In this document: in pieces, positions 1-6,959 of the stretch
Numbering within the stretch: position 1 is the stretch's first letter
Layout: each line of letters starts with the position of its first letter
From: an uncultured Streptococcus sp.
GTDB lineage: Bacteria > Bacillota > Bacilli > Lactobacillales > Streptococcaceae
NCBI RefSeq assembly: GCF_938020365.1
Contig: NZ_CALIIB010000095.1
Coordinates: forward strand, 1-26,052
Direction: 5' to 3'
DNA: 26,052 bases
The notes under the pieces: model-generated
What the model was told of the DNA's origin: nothing
The model's database searches: none
What the model saw: only the letters and a program-made list of their open reading frames with translations
Position numbers and translations under genes: made by a program

Positions 1-1
1 A

Positions 2-166
2 CAAGGAAATCTATCTTTTTTTCGCAGACCTCCGTCCGAATTCAATTACATGATACAAAGGGCATTAAAAGCGATTGAAAAATAGGAAATCGACACTGGC
101 TTCGATGAAACCAAGGTAAATTATCTTTTTTCTGAGCTCTTAGCCCACACTAAATATAAATATTAA
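2..166 (+). pseudogene. Decayed 3' end of an unidentified gene (frameshift plus nonsense codon)
   Basis: On the plus strand a protein-like reading begins in the frame starting at position 3 (KEIYLFFADLRPNSIT). It then continues in the frame starting at position 2 from about position 47 (YMIQRALKAIEK) and is cut by TAG at 83-85. The same frame carries on as EIDTGFDETKVNYLFSEL and ends at TAA 164-166. Joined, the pieces read like one helical C-terminal region, so I infer a dead gene with one frameshift and one nonsense mutation, running in from outside the window. I do not recognise the family. It faces acoB convergently, where acoC would normally be. Chance coding-like sequence cannot be excluded on such a short stretch. 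Confidence 0.35.
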
Positions 167-192
167 AAGTACTTATTAGGACCTCTACACAA

Positions 193-228
193 GATTATAT
201 TACATAAAATAATCTATGTAATATAATC
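193..228. repeat. Perfect 13-bp inverted repeat downstream of acoB
   Basis: Arms 193-205 (gattatattacat) and 216-228 (atgtaatataatc) are exact reverse complements around a 10-nt loop. The stem is almost all A/T and has no T-run on either strand, so it is not a classical intrinsic terminator. It lies 28 bp past the acoB stop, between acoB and the convergent gene remnant. It could be a weak bidirectional terminator, an mRNA-stabilising 3' hairpin, or the end of a small mobile element. Confidence 0.6.
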
Positions 229-256
229 CACGAGAAAGCCTTTTCTTTATTATACC

Positions 257-1249
257 TTATTCTTTATGATATGTCTTCCGAATAGCGTCTTTGATGCTTT
301 CAACTGTTGGAATCATTGCATTTTCTAGATTTTGTGCGTAAGGCATGGGCACATCTTCTCCGGCACAACGGCGGATTGGCGCATCTAGATAGTCAAATGC
401 TTCTGATTCTGAAATAATCGCTGAAATTTCACCAATGAAACCGCTAGTTTTGTGAGCATCATTGACCAGAACGACCTTCCCAGTCTTCTTAACAGAATTG
501 ATGATAATATCCTTATCAAGCGGCACCAATGTACGTGGGTCAACGACTTCTACAGAAATACCTTCTTCTGCCAATTCTTCAGCCGCCTGCATAACACGGC
601 GCAGCATTTTTCCGTAGGTAACAACTGTTACGTCGGTACCTTCTTTTTTGATTTCACCAACGCCAAGCGGAATAAGATAGTCAGGATCGACTGGCACTTC
701 ACCTTTTTGGTTAAATTCAGACTTGTATTCCAAGATAATCACTGGGTTGTTGTCACGGATAGAAGCCTTGAGGAGACCTTTCATATCGGCAGGCGTGCCC
801 GGAGCTACCACCTTAAGACCTGGAATGTGGGTAAACCAAGATTCCAAAGACTGTGAGTGCTGAGCCGCAGAGCCAACTCCGTTACCAGCCGCACAACGAA
901 TGGTCATCGGAACTTGCCCTTTACCACCAAACATATAACGTGTTTTAGCCGCTTGGTTGACGATATTATCCATAGCAATTACAGCGAAGTCCATGAAGGT
1001 CATATCAACAATCGGGCGAAGTCCTGTCATGGCTGCTCCTGCTGCTGCTCCAGAAATCGCCGCTTCTGAAATCGGACAGTCACGTACACGCTCAGGACCA
1101 AACTCTTCCAGCATACCAACAGATGTTCCGAAATCTCCACCGAAAACTCCGACATCCTCTCCCATCAAGAGTACATTTTCATCGCGACGCATTTCCTCAG
1201 ACATAGCGAGGATAATGGTGTCACGAAATGACATTGTTTTAGTTTCCAT
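257..1249 (-). CDS. acoB: Pyruvate/acetoin dehydrogenase E1 component, beta subunit
   Basis: Beta subunit of the thiamine-diphosphate-dependent E1 of a 2-oxoacid (pyruvate or acetoin) dehydrogenase complex. With AcoA it forms the alpha2beta2 decarboxylase that hands an acetyl or hydroxyethyl group to lipoyl-E2. From the chosen ATG the protein is 330 residues, the usual E1-beta length. It carries the CPISEAAI segment with the cofactor-activating Glu62, the AAQHSQSLES region with His131, and the C-terminal transketolase half (VVDPRTLVPLD, GEDVPMPYA). A longer reading frame to 1303 exists, but its first 18 residues overlap acoA. The ATG at 1247-1249 has a strong AGAGGAG site 10 nt upstream and lies 19 nt after the acoA stop, so it is preferred. 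E2 and E3 genes, normally next in the operon, are absent from the 256 bp that follow. Confidence 0.95.
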   Translation of the reverse strand: METKTMSFRDTIILAMSEEMRRDENVLLMGEDVGVFGGDFGTSVGMLEEFGPERVRDCPISEAAISGAAAGAAMTGLRPIVDMTFMDFAVIAMDNIVNQAAKTRYMFGGKGQVPMTIRCAAGNGVGSAAQHSQSLESWFTHIPGLKVVAPGTPADMKGLLKASIRDNNPVIILEYKSEFNQKGEVPVDPDYLIPLGVGEIKKEGTDVTVVTYGKMLRRVMQAAEELAEEGISVEVVDPRTLVPLDKDIIINSVKKTGKVVLVNDAHKTSGFIGEISAIISESEAFDYLDAPIRRCAGEDVPMPYAQNLENAMIPTVESIKDAIRKTYHKE

Positions 1250-1268
1250 TTTCTTTTTTCTCCTCTCT

Positions 1269-2237
1269 TTAGTCTGCGTAAATATCTTCAAAGGCGGATT
1301 CAAGCGGCGGGAACGGGCTTTCTTCTGCGAATTTTACAGATGCTTCTACTGCTTCTTTGACACTAGCTTGGATAGCTTCCAGCTCTTCCTCGCTCGCAAT
1401 CTTGTTTTCCAGCAAGTAGTTACGAAGATTTTCGATTGGATCTTTCTTCTTCCATTCGTCTACTTCTTCGCGAGTACGGTATTTACCAGGGTCAGAAGAT
1501 GAATGTCCCAACCAGCGATAGGTTACACTTTCAATTAAGACTGGGCCCTTACCACTGCGAACATGCTCGACAGCTTTTTGGAAGCCTTCATAGACATCGA
1601 GAACATTATTTCCATCTTCGATGAACATACCTGGAATGCCATAGGCTGCACTACGTTGGTGAATATGGTCAACATTGGTCATTTTCTTAATGTCAGCAGA
1701 AATACCATAACCGTTGTTAATGCAGTAGAAAATAACTGGAAGGTTCCAGATAGAAGCCATGTTCACTGCTTCGTGGAAGACGCCTTCGTTGGTCGCACCG
1801 TCACCAAAGAAGCAGACGACAATCTTACCTGTCTTCTGCATTTGCTGAGTAAGAGCCGCACCGACAGCGATTCCCATGCCGCCACCTACGATACCATTAG
1901 CACCAAGGTTTCCAGCATCCAGATCGGCAATATGCATAGAGCCGCCTTTCCCTTTACAAGTACCATTGTACTTACCAAGGATCTCGGCCATCATACCATT
2001 TAGGTCAATGCCTTTAGCAATGGCTTGACCATGTCCACGGTGATTAGAAGTGATTAAATCATCCGGATTCAAAGCTAACATTGCACCAACGTTTGCCGCT
2101 TCCTCACCCACTGAAAAGTGAGTCATGCCTGGAACTTTCCCTTTTTTTACAAGTTGTGCAATTTTCAAGTCCATACGACGGATTTCTTCCATCTTACGAA
2201 ACATCTCTAGTAAGAGAGATTTATCTAAGGTTGCCAT
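1269..2237 (-). CDS. acoA: Pyruvate/acetoin dehydrogenase E1 component, alpha subunit
   Basis: Alpha subunit of the thiamine-diphosphate-dependent E1, cytoplasmic, acting with AcoB. The 322-residue product shows the diphosphate-contacting SNHRGHG (64-70) and the thiamine-binding motif beginning GDGATNEG at 145 and ending in the NN of YCINN (174-175). It also has the flexible loop YRWLGHSSSDPGKYRTREE (240-258), equivalent to the E1-alpha phosphorylation loop of other families. Sequence style matches the Firmicute AcoA/PdhA short form, so pyruvate is as likely a substrate as acetoin. It is the first gene of an acoA-acoB operon. The promoter lies at 2387-2415, leaving a leader of roughly 140 nt with two small hairpins. 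An AAAGG site precedes the ATG. Confidence 0.95.
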   Translation of the reverse strand: MATLDKSLLLEMFRKMEEIRRMDLKIAQLVKKGKVPGMTHFSVGEEAANVGAMLALNPDDLITSNHRGHGQAIAKGIDLNGMMAEILGKYNGTCKGKGGSMHIADLDAGNLGANGIVGGGMGIAVGAALTQQMQKTGKIVVCFFGDGATNEGVFHEAVNMASIWNLPVIFYCINNGYGISADIKKMTNVDHIHQRSAAYGIPGMFIEDGNNVLDVYEGFQKAVEHVRSGKGPVLIESVTYRWLGHSSSDPGKYRTREEVDEWKKKDPIENLRNYLLENKIASEEELEAIQASVKEAVEASVKFAEESPFPPLESAFEDIYAD

Positions 2238-2386
2238 TTATTTGCCTTTCTAAAACCCCATTCAATCGTATGTACGGGCAGCTGCAACTGTTTAAGTTGT
2301 ACTAGGATATTATGAATATCCCAAGCGTTCTAACTGTCCTATTATTCCGAATGATACAGGGTATAAGCATTATTTATTTCTCTTCT

Positions 2387-2415
2387 ATTCTAGCGAATAT
2401 TGAAAGCACTGTCAA
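2387..2415 (-). promoter_or_regulatory. acoA promoter, TTGACA-N17-TAGAAT
   Basis: On the minus strand TTGACA (2410-2415) and TAGAAT (2387-2392) are separated by exactly 17 nt, near consensus for the primary sigma factor. The -35 box is embedded in TGACAGTGCTTTCA, a 14-mer matching the CcpA cre consensus except at two positions, which would place a catabolite repressor over the -35. The promoter call is strong; the cre is only suggestive. Confidence 0.8.
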
Positions 2416-2440
2416 AGTTTTTGCTCAAATTTTTTCACAA

Positions 2441-2474
2441 AGAAAAATCAGCATATCGCATGGATACGCTGATT
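2441..2474 (-). terminator. Intrinsic terminator of the esterase/ATP-grasp operon
   Basis: Arms 2446-2457 and 2463-2474 form a 12-bp stem with one G-U wobble on the minus strand and a 5-nt loop, followed by a TTTTTCT run. It sits between the ATP-grasp gene and the acoA promoter, so it insulates the two operons. Confidence 0.85.
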
Positions 2475-2630
2475 GATAAAACAAAAATAAATATTTCACA
2501 AACTATCATTCTTAGATTTTTTTGAATGGTTCAATAGATTCAAAACTATATTCTCATTCTATTTCCGCAACACTATTATATATGCTGACTGGATGTTCAC
2601 CGTTGTAAGGAAGCTATTTACTATAAAAAA

Positions 2631-3797
2631 TTATTCTGCTTTCTTTCCAAAGTCCGCAATCATCTCTTCCATCTGCTCCCGACTTGGAGTGGTCAGCATG
2701 TAGAGGTAATTACCTTGCAACTCTGCGAAGGCTGCTGGCATGTCTTTTTTGACTTTAAAGTTATCTCGATACTTCTCTAACAACTCTGCCTCCGAATAGG
2801 CATAATGTGAGCTTGCGCGACGAGACGTTGCCAAGCAGAATAACGGCTCCATTTCTGACTCAGGGAAAGGCTCCCCCGCAACAATATTTGCGTATCCACG
2901 ATAGAGATCGATTGAGTGAGCATAATTATAAACATCGATGGTGAAACCACCTGCTGGACGATTATTGTATTCAATAGCTATATAATCATCGTCTTTGCGG
3001 AAAAATTCGATATGGAAAAAGCGCTCTTTCATGCCAAATGCTTGGACGATGGCTTCCCCATAAACACGAAGTTTGGGATCCATCTCCTTGAGGACATAGT
3101 AAGAATTATCCATTTTATAAAGCATGAGGTCTAGCGGTGTGTAGGCGTAGTCAAAAGTGGTTGAAAAGACTATATTTCCTTCGGAATCAATCAGACCATC
3201 AAACGTACATATCTCGCTAGAAGTTACAAATTTTTCAAAGAAATAGATAGTCTCCTGATCCCATTCTTCTTTAAAATGCTCGACATCCGCAGCTGTCTCA
3301 ATCTTAAACGTGGCTGCTGCTCCCACTCCATTATCTGGCTTGGCAATCAGAGGAAGGCCGATTTTTTTGACAGCCTGATCTACATCCGATAGTTTTTTGA
3401 CAACCTGACCTGGAACGACTGGCACACCGGCTTTCTTGAAGAGCTTCTTCATTTCAGACTTAAATTTGGTCTTTTTCAGGTCATCCGGCTTAGCTCCAAA
3501 AACGTTAAATTGTTCCCGCAACTGGGCATCTTGCTCCAGCCAGTATTCATTGTGGGACTCAATGCGGTCAATCGGTCCATGTTTGTAGAAAAGGAAGGCT
3601 ACCGCTCGTTTAACTTCGTCCAGATTTTCCAAATTGTCAACACGGAAATACTCTGTCAAAGCGTTCTGAAGACCTGGGCCCAACTGCTCATAGGGCTCCT
3701 GTCCGATACCAAGCACTGTAATGCCCTTGTTAGCCAGCTCAATCGTAAACTGCTGGAAATTTTCTGGATAATAAGGTGAAATAACAATATAATTCAT
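2631..3797 (-). CDS. Stand-alone ATP-grasp ligase, carbamoyl-phosphate-synthase-like
   Basis: An ATP-grasp enzyme of 388 residues that would activate a carboxylate as an acyl phosphate and join it to an amine or other nucleophile. The substrate is unknown. Visible features are an N-terminal pre-ATP-grasp domain (about 1-105), a glycine-rich nucleotide loop KPDNGVGAAATF (153-164), and the metal- and phosphate-binding residues FHIEFF (Glu264) and IEYNNRPAGG (Glu276, Asn278, Arg280). All key ATP-grasp positions are present, so it should be active. It lacks the glutaminase and allosteric parts of true carbamoyl phosphate synthase. It is the third gene of an operon with two esterase-family hydrolases, 27 nt after the second. 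AAAGGAAG precedes the ATG. The linkage suggests a ligase/hydrolase pathway on a small metabolite or peptide. Confidence 0.85.
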   Translation of the reverse strand: MNYIVISPYYPENFQQFTIELANKGITVLGIGQEPYEQLGPGLQNALTEYFRVDNLENLDEVKRAVAFLFYKHGPIDRIESHNEYWLEQDAQLREQFNVFGAKPDDLKKTKFKSEMKKLFKKAGVPVVPGQVVKKLSDVDQAVKKIGLPLIAKPDNGVGAAATFKIETAADVEHFKEEWDQETIYFFEKFVTSSEICTFDGLIDSEGNIVFSTTFDYAYTPLDLMLYKMDNSYYVLKEMDPKLRVYGEAIVQAFGMKERFFHIEFFRKDDDYIAIEYNNRPAGGFTIDVYNYAHSIDLYRGYANIVAGEPFPESEMEPLFCLATSRRASSHYAYSEAELLEKYRDNFKVKKDMPAAFAELQGNYLYMLTTPSREQMEEMIADFGKKAE

Positions 3798-3824
3798 AGT
3801 AAGACTTCCTTTCTACTTAACATT

Positions 3825-4565
3825 TTAGAGGTTTAACTGGCTCAAGAAATAAGGCATCTGCTTGCGCCACCAAATCCAATCATGAGAGACATCATGGCCC
3901 CATTCAGCAAACCAAGCTGGAATATTTTTGTGCTCGCAGGCTTCTTTCAGTGTGTAGAATGAAGGCAGGCCATCCTGCTCCCAGTCGCCCAAACCGGTAC
4001 AAACGATAATATCAGCCTGCCGATAGCGGTCAATAAACCAACCATCATTTTGGTTCCAGATATAATCAGCTGGCGAGTTTTGATAAATGGCTTCGCCGTT
4101 CAAATTGTCACCAACAAAGAAGCGTGCGTCATAGACACCACTGAGGGCGATTACTTTATTGAAAACATCTGGATGTTGGAGGAAGAAATTGACAGCATGA
4201 TAAGCGCCCATAGAGCAGCCTGTCGTCATCATTGGGTCAAACCAGCCTGTCTTGTGTTTGATAAAAGGAATCGCCTCTTCAATAACATAACGCTCATAAG
4301 CACGGTGCATCTCAGCGCGGTCATGGGGATGTTTCCAGTTCGCCAGCCAGCTTTCGCTATCCACACTGCTCAAGGTAAAAAATTGCACCTTCCCTGTCTC
4401 GATGAACCAAGAGCAGGCTTCAATCATGCCGAAATCAGCATATTCATTGTGAGAACCGCCTGACGAGGCAAATACTACCACTGGAATGCCAGCATGCCCG
4501 TAACGATTGACATACATTTCACGGTTCAAATGACCGCTCCAATGACTTAAAAATTCTACATGCAT
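3825..4565 (-). CDS. Esterase-family alpha/beta hydrolase (second of pair)
   Basis: Putative serine hydrolase of the esterase D / antigen 85-like family, 246 residues, with no signal peptide or membrane segment, so probably cytoplasmic. The nucleophile elbow is GCSMGA with Ser118. A likely acid lies in GDWEQD (about 194-199), and the likely catalytic His is in WGHDVSHDW (His224 or His229). An in-frame extension to 4598 overlaps the upstream gene. The ATG at 4563-4565 has AAAGGAG 7 nt upstream and starts 26 nt after the preceding stop, so it is chosen. Sandwiched between another esterase and an ATP-grasp ligase, it probably works on the same unknown metabolite. The two esterases are clearly divergent in sequence, so they are not simple tandem copies. 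Confidence 0.85.
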   Translation of the reverse strand: MHVEFLSHWSGHLNREMYVNRYGHAGIPVVVFASSGGSHNEYADFGMIEACSWFIETGKVQFFTLSSVDSESWLANWKHPHDRAEMHRAYERYVIEEAIPFIKHKTGWFDPMMTTGCSMGAYHAVNFFLQHPDVFNKVIALSGVYDARFFVGDNLNGEAIYQNSPADYIWNQNDGWFIDRYRQADIIVCTGLGDWEQDGLPSFYTLKEACEHKNIPAWFAEWGHDVSHDWIWWRKQMPYFLSQLNL

Positions 4566-4591
4566 TTGTTTTCTCCTTTTAGCTTCTTTTC

Positions 4592-5416
4592 CTACCACTT
4601 TTCACTGATAAAGCGGAAACAGTCAGGTAGATTTTCCGCCCAGTCCACTTCATTGTGAATCGCTCCTGACTGGATTTTGATGTGCAGATTGTCCAGCTCC
4701 ACACCAGCAGCGATCAGCTGGCGGTAATAACTGAGCGAAGAATCAATATAGGCTTGCTTGATATTGCCTGCCATGAGAGTCTTATCTGTATCATCAGCTT
4801 CCTCTGTTCCAACATAGATGAAAACTCGCTGGTCTGGATGTAACTTCTGACGCTCTATGTAGCGGTCAAAAGCTTCTTGGTGGAGCCAGTTGGCCGATGA
4901 AAAAACACCCAGACAGCCGACCTGATCCTGATATTCAATGCCGATAAATTGTGTAATATTGCCCCCCAATGAAGAACCAATCATAGCCGTACGCTGGCGG
5001 TCAGGCTTAGTCCGATAGTTTTCGTCAATAAAAGGTTTGACGATATCCATGACAAACTCTGCGTACTCTGTGCCCTTGCCGCCAAACTGGACACCAGGAA
5101 TATTGGACTCCTGAAACTTCCAAGCGGAATACTCATCCATCCGTCGTGGTCCATCATTGTCAATTGCTACGACTATCATTTTTTCAATATCAGGATTACG
5201 CTTGATTGTCGGAATCACTTTCCAAGAATGCCCACTGAAAGACTCCTTGCTATAGAGGACATTTTGTCCATCATGAAAATAGACGACAGGATAGGTCTTT
5301 TTAGTATCTTGTTCATAATTTTTAGGGAGCAGCACTCGCACGCGCCGTTTTTGTTTGGTGTAAGGAACCACCAACTCATGAGTTTTCATATCAAGATAGA
5401 AATAGGATTTATTCAT
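4592..5416 (-). CDS. Esterase-family alpha/beta hydrolase (first of pair)
   Basis: Putative serine hydrolase of the esterase D / enterochelin-esterase-like family, 274 residues. It shows the oxyanion-side motif VVYFHDGQN, the nucleophile elbow GSSLGG (Ser149 in this numbering), an acid candidate in GTEEADDTDK and a His in GAIHNEVDW near the C-terminus. No export signal is seen. An upstream in-frame TTG at 5440 would add 8 residues, but the extended -10 promoter at 5452-5460 predicts transcription starting near 5445. That leaves no room for a ribosome site before the TTG, so the ATG at 5414-5416 is preferred. It is the first gene of the esterase/esterase/ATP-grasp operon, and a CodY-like box overlaps its start. 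Confidence 0.85.
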   Translation of the reverse strand: MNKSYFYLDMKTHELVVPYTKQKRRVRVLLPKNYEQDTKKTYPVVYFHDGQNVLYSKESFSGHSWKVIPTIKRNPDIEKMIVVAIDNDGPRRMDEYSAWKFQESNIPGVQFGGKGTEYAEFVMDIVKPFIDENYRTKPDRQRTAMIGSSLGGNITQFIGIEYQDQVGCLGVFSSANWLHQEAFDRYIERQKLHPDQRVFIYVGTEEADDTDKTLMAGNIKQAYIDSSLSYYRQLIAAGVELDNLHIKIQSGAIHNEVDWAENLPDCFRFISEKW

Positions 5417-5428
5417 TTTCAGAAAACT
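5414..5428 (-). promoter_or_regulatory. Candidate CodY box at the start of the esterase operon
   Basis: The minus-strand 15-mer AGTTTTCTGAAAATG matches the CodY consensus AATTTTCWGAAAATT at 13 of 15 positions. It overlaps the chosen start codon, roughly 17-31 nt downstream of the predicted transcription start, where CodY could block elongation or initiation. This would tie the operon to amino-acid/GTP status. Based on consensus only. Confidence 0.5.
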
Positions 5429-5451
5429 TTCTATTTTCAAAATTTTTATTT

Positions 5452-5460
5452 ATTATATCA
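5452..5460 (-). promoter_or_regulatory. Extended -10 promoter of the esterase operon (TGATATAAT)
   Basis: The minus strand reads TGATATAAT: a perfect TATAAT with the TGn extension and no good -35. It follows directly after the trmFO terminator, so the esterase operon is a separate transcription unit. Confidence 0.65.
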
Positions 5461-5470
5461 CAAATTAAGC

Positions 5471-5498
5471 AAAAAAGTTAGGAAATTCCTAACTTTTT
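5471..5498 (-). terminator. Intrinsic terminator after trmFO
   Basis: Near-perfect palindrome: arms 5472-5484 (aaaaagttaggaa) and 5486-5498 (ttcctaacttttt). The stem ends in T-runs on both strands, so it could work bidirectionally; here it ends trmFO transcription. Confidence 0.85.
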
Positions 5499-5531
5499 AA
5501 TGATTTTTATTAGATAATGATAGAAAATAGA

Positions 5532-6866
5532 TTATTTATCCAAATAAGGCTGTAAATCCTGCAAGGCACGCTCAGCAATCTTCTCATAGCGCTCTTTCTT
5601 ATCACGAATCCGAGGGCCATCTAGCTCTTTGATAATACCGAAATTGACATTCATCGGTTGGAAGTGCTTGCTATCAGCGTGAGTGATATAATGCGGCAGA
5701 CTGCCGATTGCTGTTGTTTCTGGAAAAACAAGTGCTTCTTCTCCATTGAAGAGTCGAGCGGCATTGATACCAGCAACCAGCCCAGAAGCTGCTGATTCAA
5801 CGTAACCTTCGACACCCGTCATTTGTCCTGCAAAGAAAAGATTGGGCTGTTTCTTAGAGCGGAAAGTCTGTTCCAGCAGATTTGGAGAGTCCATATAGGA
5901 GTTGCGGTGCATGACACCATAGCGGACAAATTCTGCATTCTCAAGGCCAGGAATCATCTGGAACACTCGCTTTTGCTCGCCCCACTTGAGATGGGTCTGG
6001 AAGCCGACTATGTTGTAAAGGCTGCCTGCAGCATTATCCTGACGAAGCTGCACCACAGCGTATGGTGTCTTAAAATCTCCGTCGCGAGGGCCTTGGTAAT
6101 CATCTGGGTATTCCAAGCCAACCGGCTTCATCGGACCATAAAGCATGGTTTTAATGCCTCGCTTAGCCATAACTTCAATAGGCATGCAGCCTTCAAAGTA
6201 TTTTTCTTTTTCAAAGGAATTAAGCGGTGCTTCCTCCGCATTGACCAAAGCTTCATGGAAATCCATAAATTCTTGTTTAGTCATTGGCGCATTGAGATAG
6301 GCCGCTTCGCCCTTGTCATAGCGGGATTTGAGATAAACCTTGGTCATATCAATGGTATTGACATCGATGATTGGTGCTGCTGCGTCGTAGAAATAAAAAC
6401 CGTCGCCGCCATTGAGTGCGTGGATTTTTTCTGCCAAAGCATCGCTGGTCAAGGGTCCTGTCGCAATGACTGTAATGGCATCTTCTGGAATTTCGGTGAT
6501 TTCTTCACGAATGACCTCAATCAATGGATGATTGGTCACCAACTCCGTTACCATCTGAGAAAAACCTTCTCTATCAACCGCTAGAGCACCACCTGCTGGT
6601 ACCCGGGTCGCCTCTGCTGACTTTAAGATGACTGAGTCCAACCGTCGCATTTCTTCCTTGAGCAGACCGACTGCATTGGTCAGTGCATCTCCTCTTAGAG
6701 AGTTAGAGCAGACCAATTCTGCAAAGTCCGAAGTTTTGTGTTGAGGCGTCGACTTGACACCTCGCATTTCATAAAGTTTGACGGGAATTCCACGCTTAGC
6801 AATCTGATAAGCCGCTTCACTACCAGCAAGACCAGCTCCGATAACATTAATATAGGATGATGACAT
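5532..6866 (-). CDS. trmFO: Methylenetetrahydrofolate--tRNA-(uracil-5-)-methyltransferase TrmFO
   Basis: Flavoenzyme that methylates U54 in the T-loop of tRNAs using methylenetetrahydrofolate and FADH2. It is the folate-dependent counterpart of TrmA found in most Firmicutes. The 444-residue protein has the N-terminal FAD-binding GAGLAGSEAA (10-19), Cys53 in LVCSNSLRGD, and the catalytic Cys227 in FEGCMPIEVMAKRG. These match the two functional cysteines known from the Bacillus enzyme (53 and 226). The C-terminal FAD contact GQMTGVEGYVESAASG is also present. The ATG is preceded by AAGGGAGAG. It is flanked by terminators on both sides and so is monocistronic, with an extended -10 promoter at 6907-6915. 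Confidence 0.97.
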   Translation of the reverse strand: MSSSYINVIGAGLAGSEAAYQIAKRGIPVKLYEMRGVKSTPQHKTSDFAELVCSNSLRGDALTNAVGLLKEEMRRLDSVILKSAEATRVPAGGALAVDREGFSQMVTELVTNHPLIEVIREEITEIPEDAITVIATGPLTSDALAEKIHALNGGDGFYFYDAAAPIIDVNTIDMTKVYLKSRYDKGEAAYLNAPMTKQEFMDFHEALVNAEEAPLNSFEKEKYFEGCMPIEVMAKRGIKTMLYGPMKPVGLEYPDDYQGPRDGDFKTPYAVVQLRQDNAAGSLYNIVGFQTHLKWGEQKRVFQMIPGLENAEFVRYGVMHRNSYMDSPNLLEQTFRSKKQPNLFFAGQMTGVEGYVESAASGLVAGINAARLFNGEEALVFPETTAIGSLPHYITHADSKHFQPMNVNFGIIKELDGPRIRDKKERYEKIAERALQDLQPYLDK

Positions 6867-6906
6867 GATACTCTCCCTTGGATATTTCTAGATTTTCACT
6901 CTGACC

Positions 6907-6915
6907 ATTATAACA
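6907..6915 (-). promoter_or_regulatory. Extended -10 promoter of trmFO (TGTTATAAT)
   Basis: The minus strand reads TGTTATAAT, a perfect -10 with the TGn extension, about 40 bp before the trmFO ATG and just downstream of the preceding terminator. No clear -35 is present. Confidence 0.65.
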
Positions 6916-6925
6916 AAAAGACAGT

Positions 6926-6957
6926 AAAAAAGACAGACAGGAGGATTCCTCTCTGTC
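6926..6957 (-). terminator. Intrinsic terminator after the nucleotidyltransferase-fold gene
   Basis: Arms 6936-6945 and 6947-6957 pair with one bulged base, and a run of six T follows on the minus strand. It begins only 2 nt after the stop codon of the gene ending at 6960. Confidence 0.8.
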
Positions 6958-6959
6958 CA

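Larger units (their letters stand above)
2238..2630. other. 393-bp intergenic region between the ATP-grasp gene and acoA
   Basis: Non-coding. It holds the acoA promoter (2387-2415), the terminator of the upstream operon (2441-2474), and a leader of about 140 nt before acoA containing a 7-bp hairpin with a 3-nt loop (2305-2321). About 155 nt lie between the ATP-grasp stop and the terminator and include a TATAAT on the minus strand near 2573. A 22-codon ATG frame in the leader has only a weak ribosome site and no codon bias suggesting attenuation, so I do not call it a gene. Confidence 0.7.

Noticed and set aside
957..1502. 181-codon open frame on the plus strand across the acoB/acoA junction
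   Set aside because: It is antisense to two well-recognised genes, has no ribosome site, and its length follows from the codon bias of the real genes.
2305..2370. 22-codon frame in the acoA leader as a regulatory leader peptide
   Set aside because: Weak ribosome site, no run of a controlling amino acid, and no terminator/antiterminator pair downstream.
5823..6584. 253-codon plus-strand frame inside trmFO
   Set aside because: Antisense shadow of trmFO with no recognisable domain and no ribosome site.
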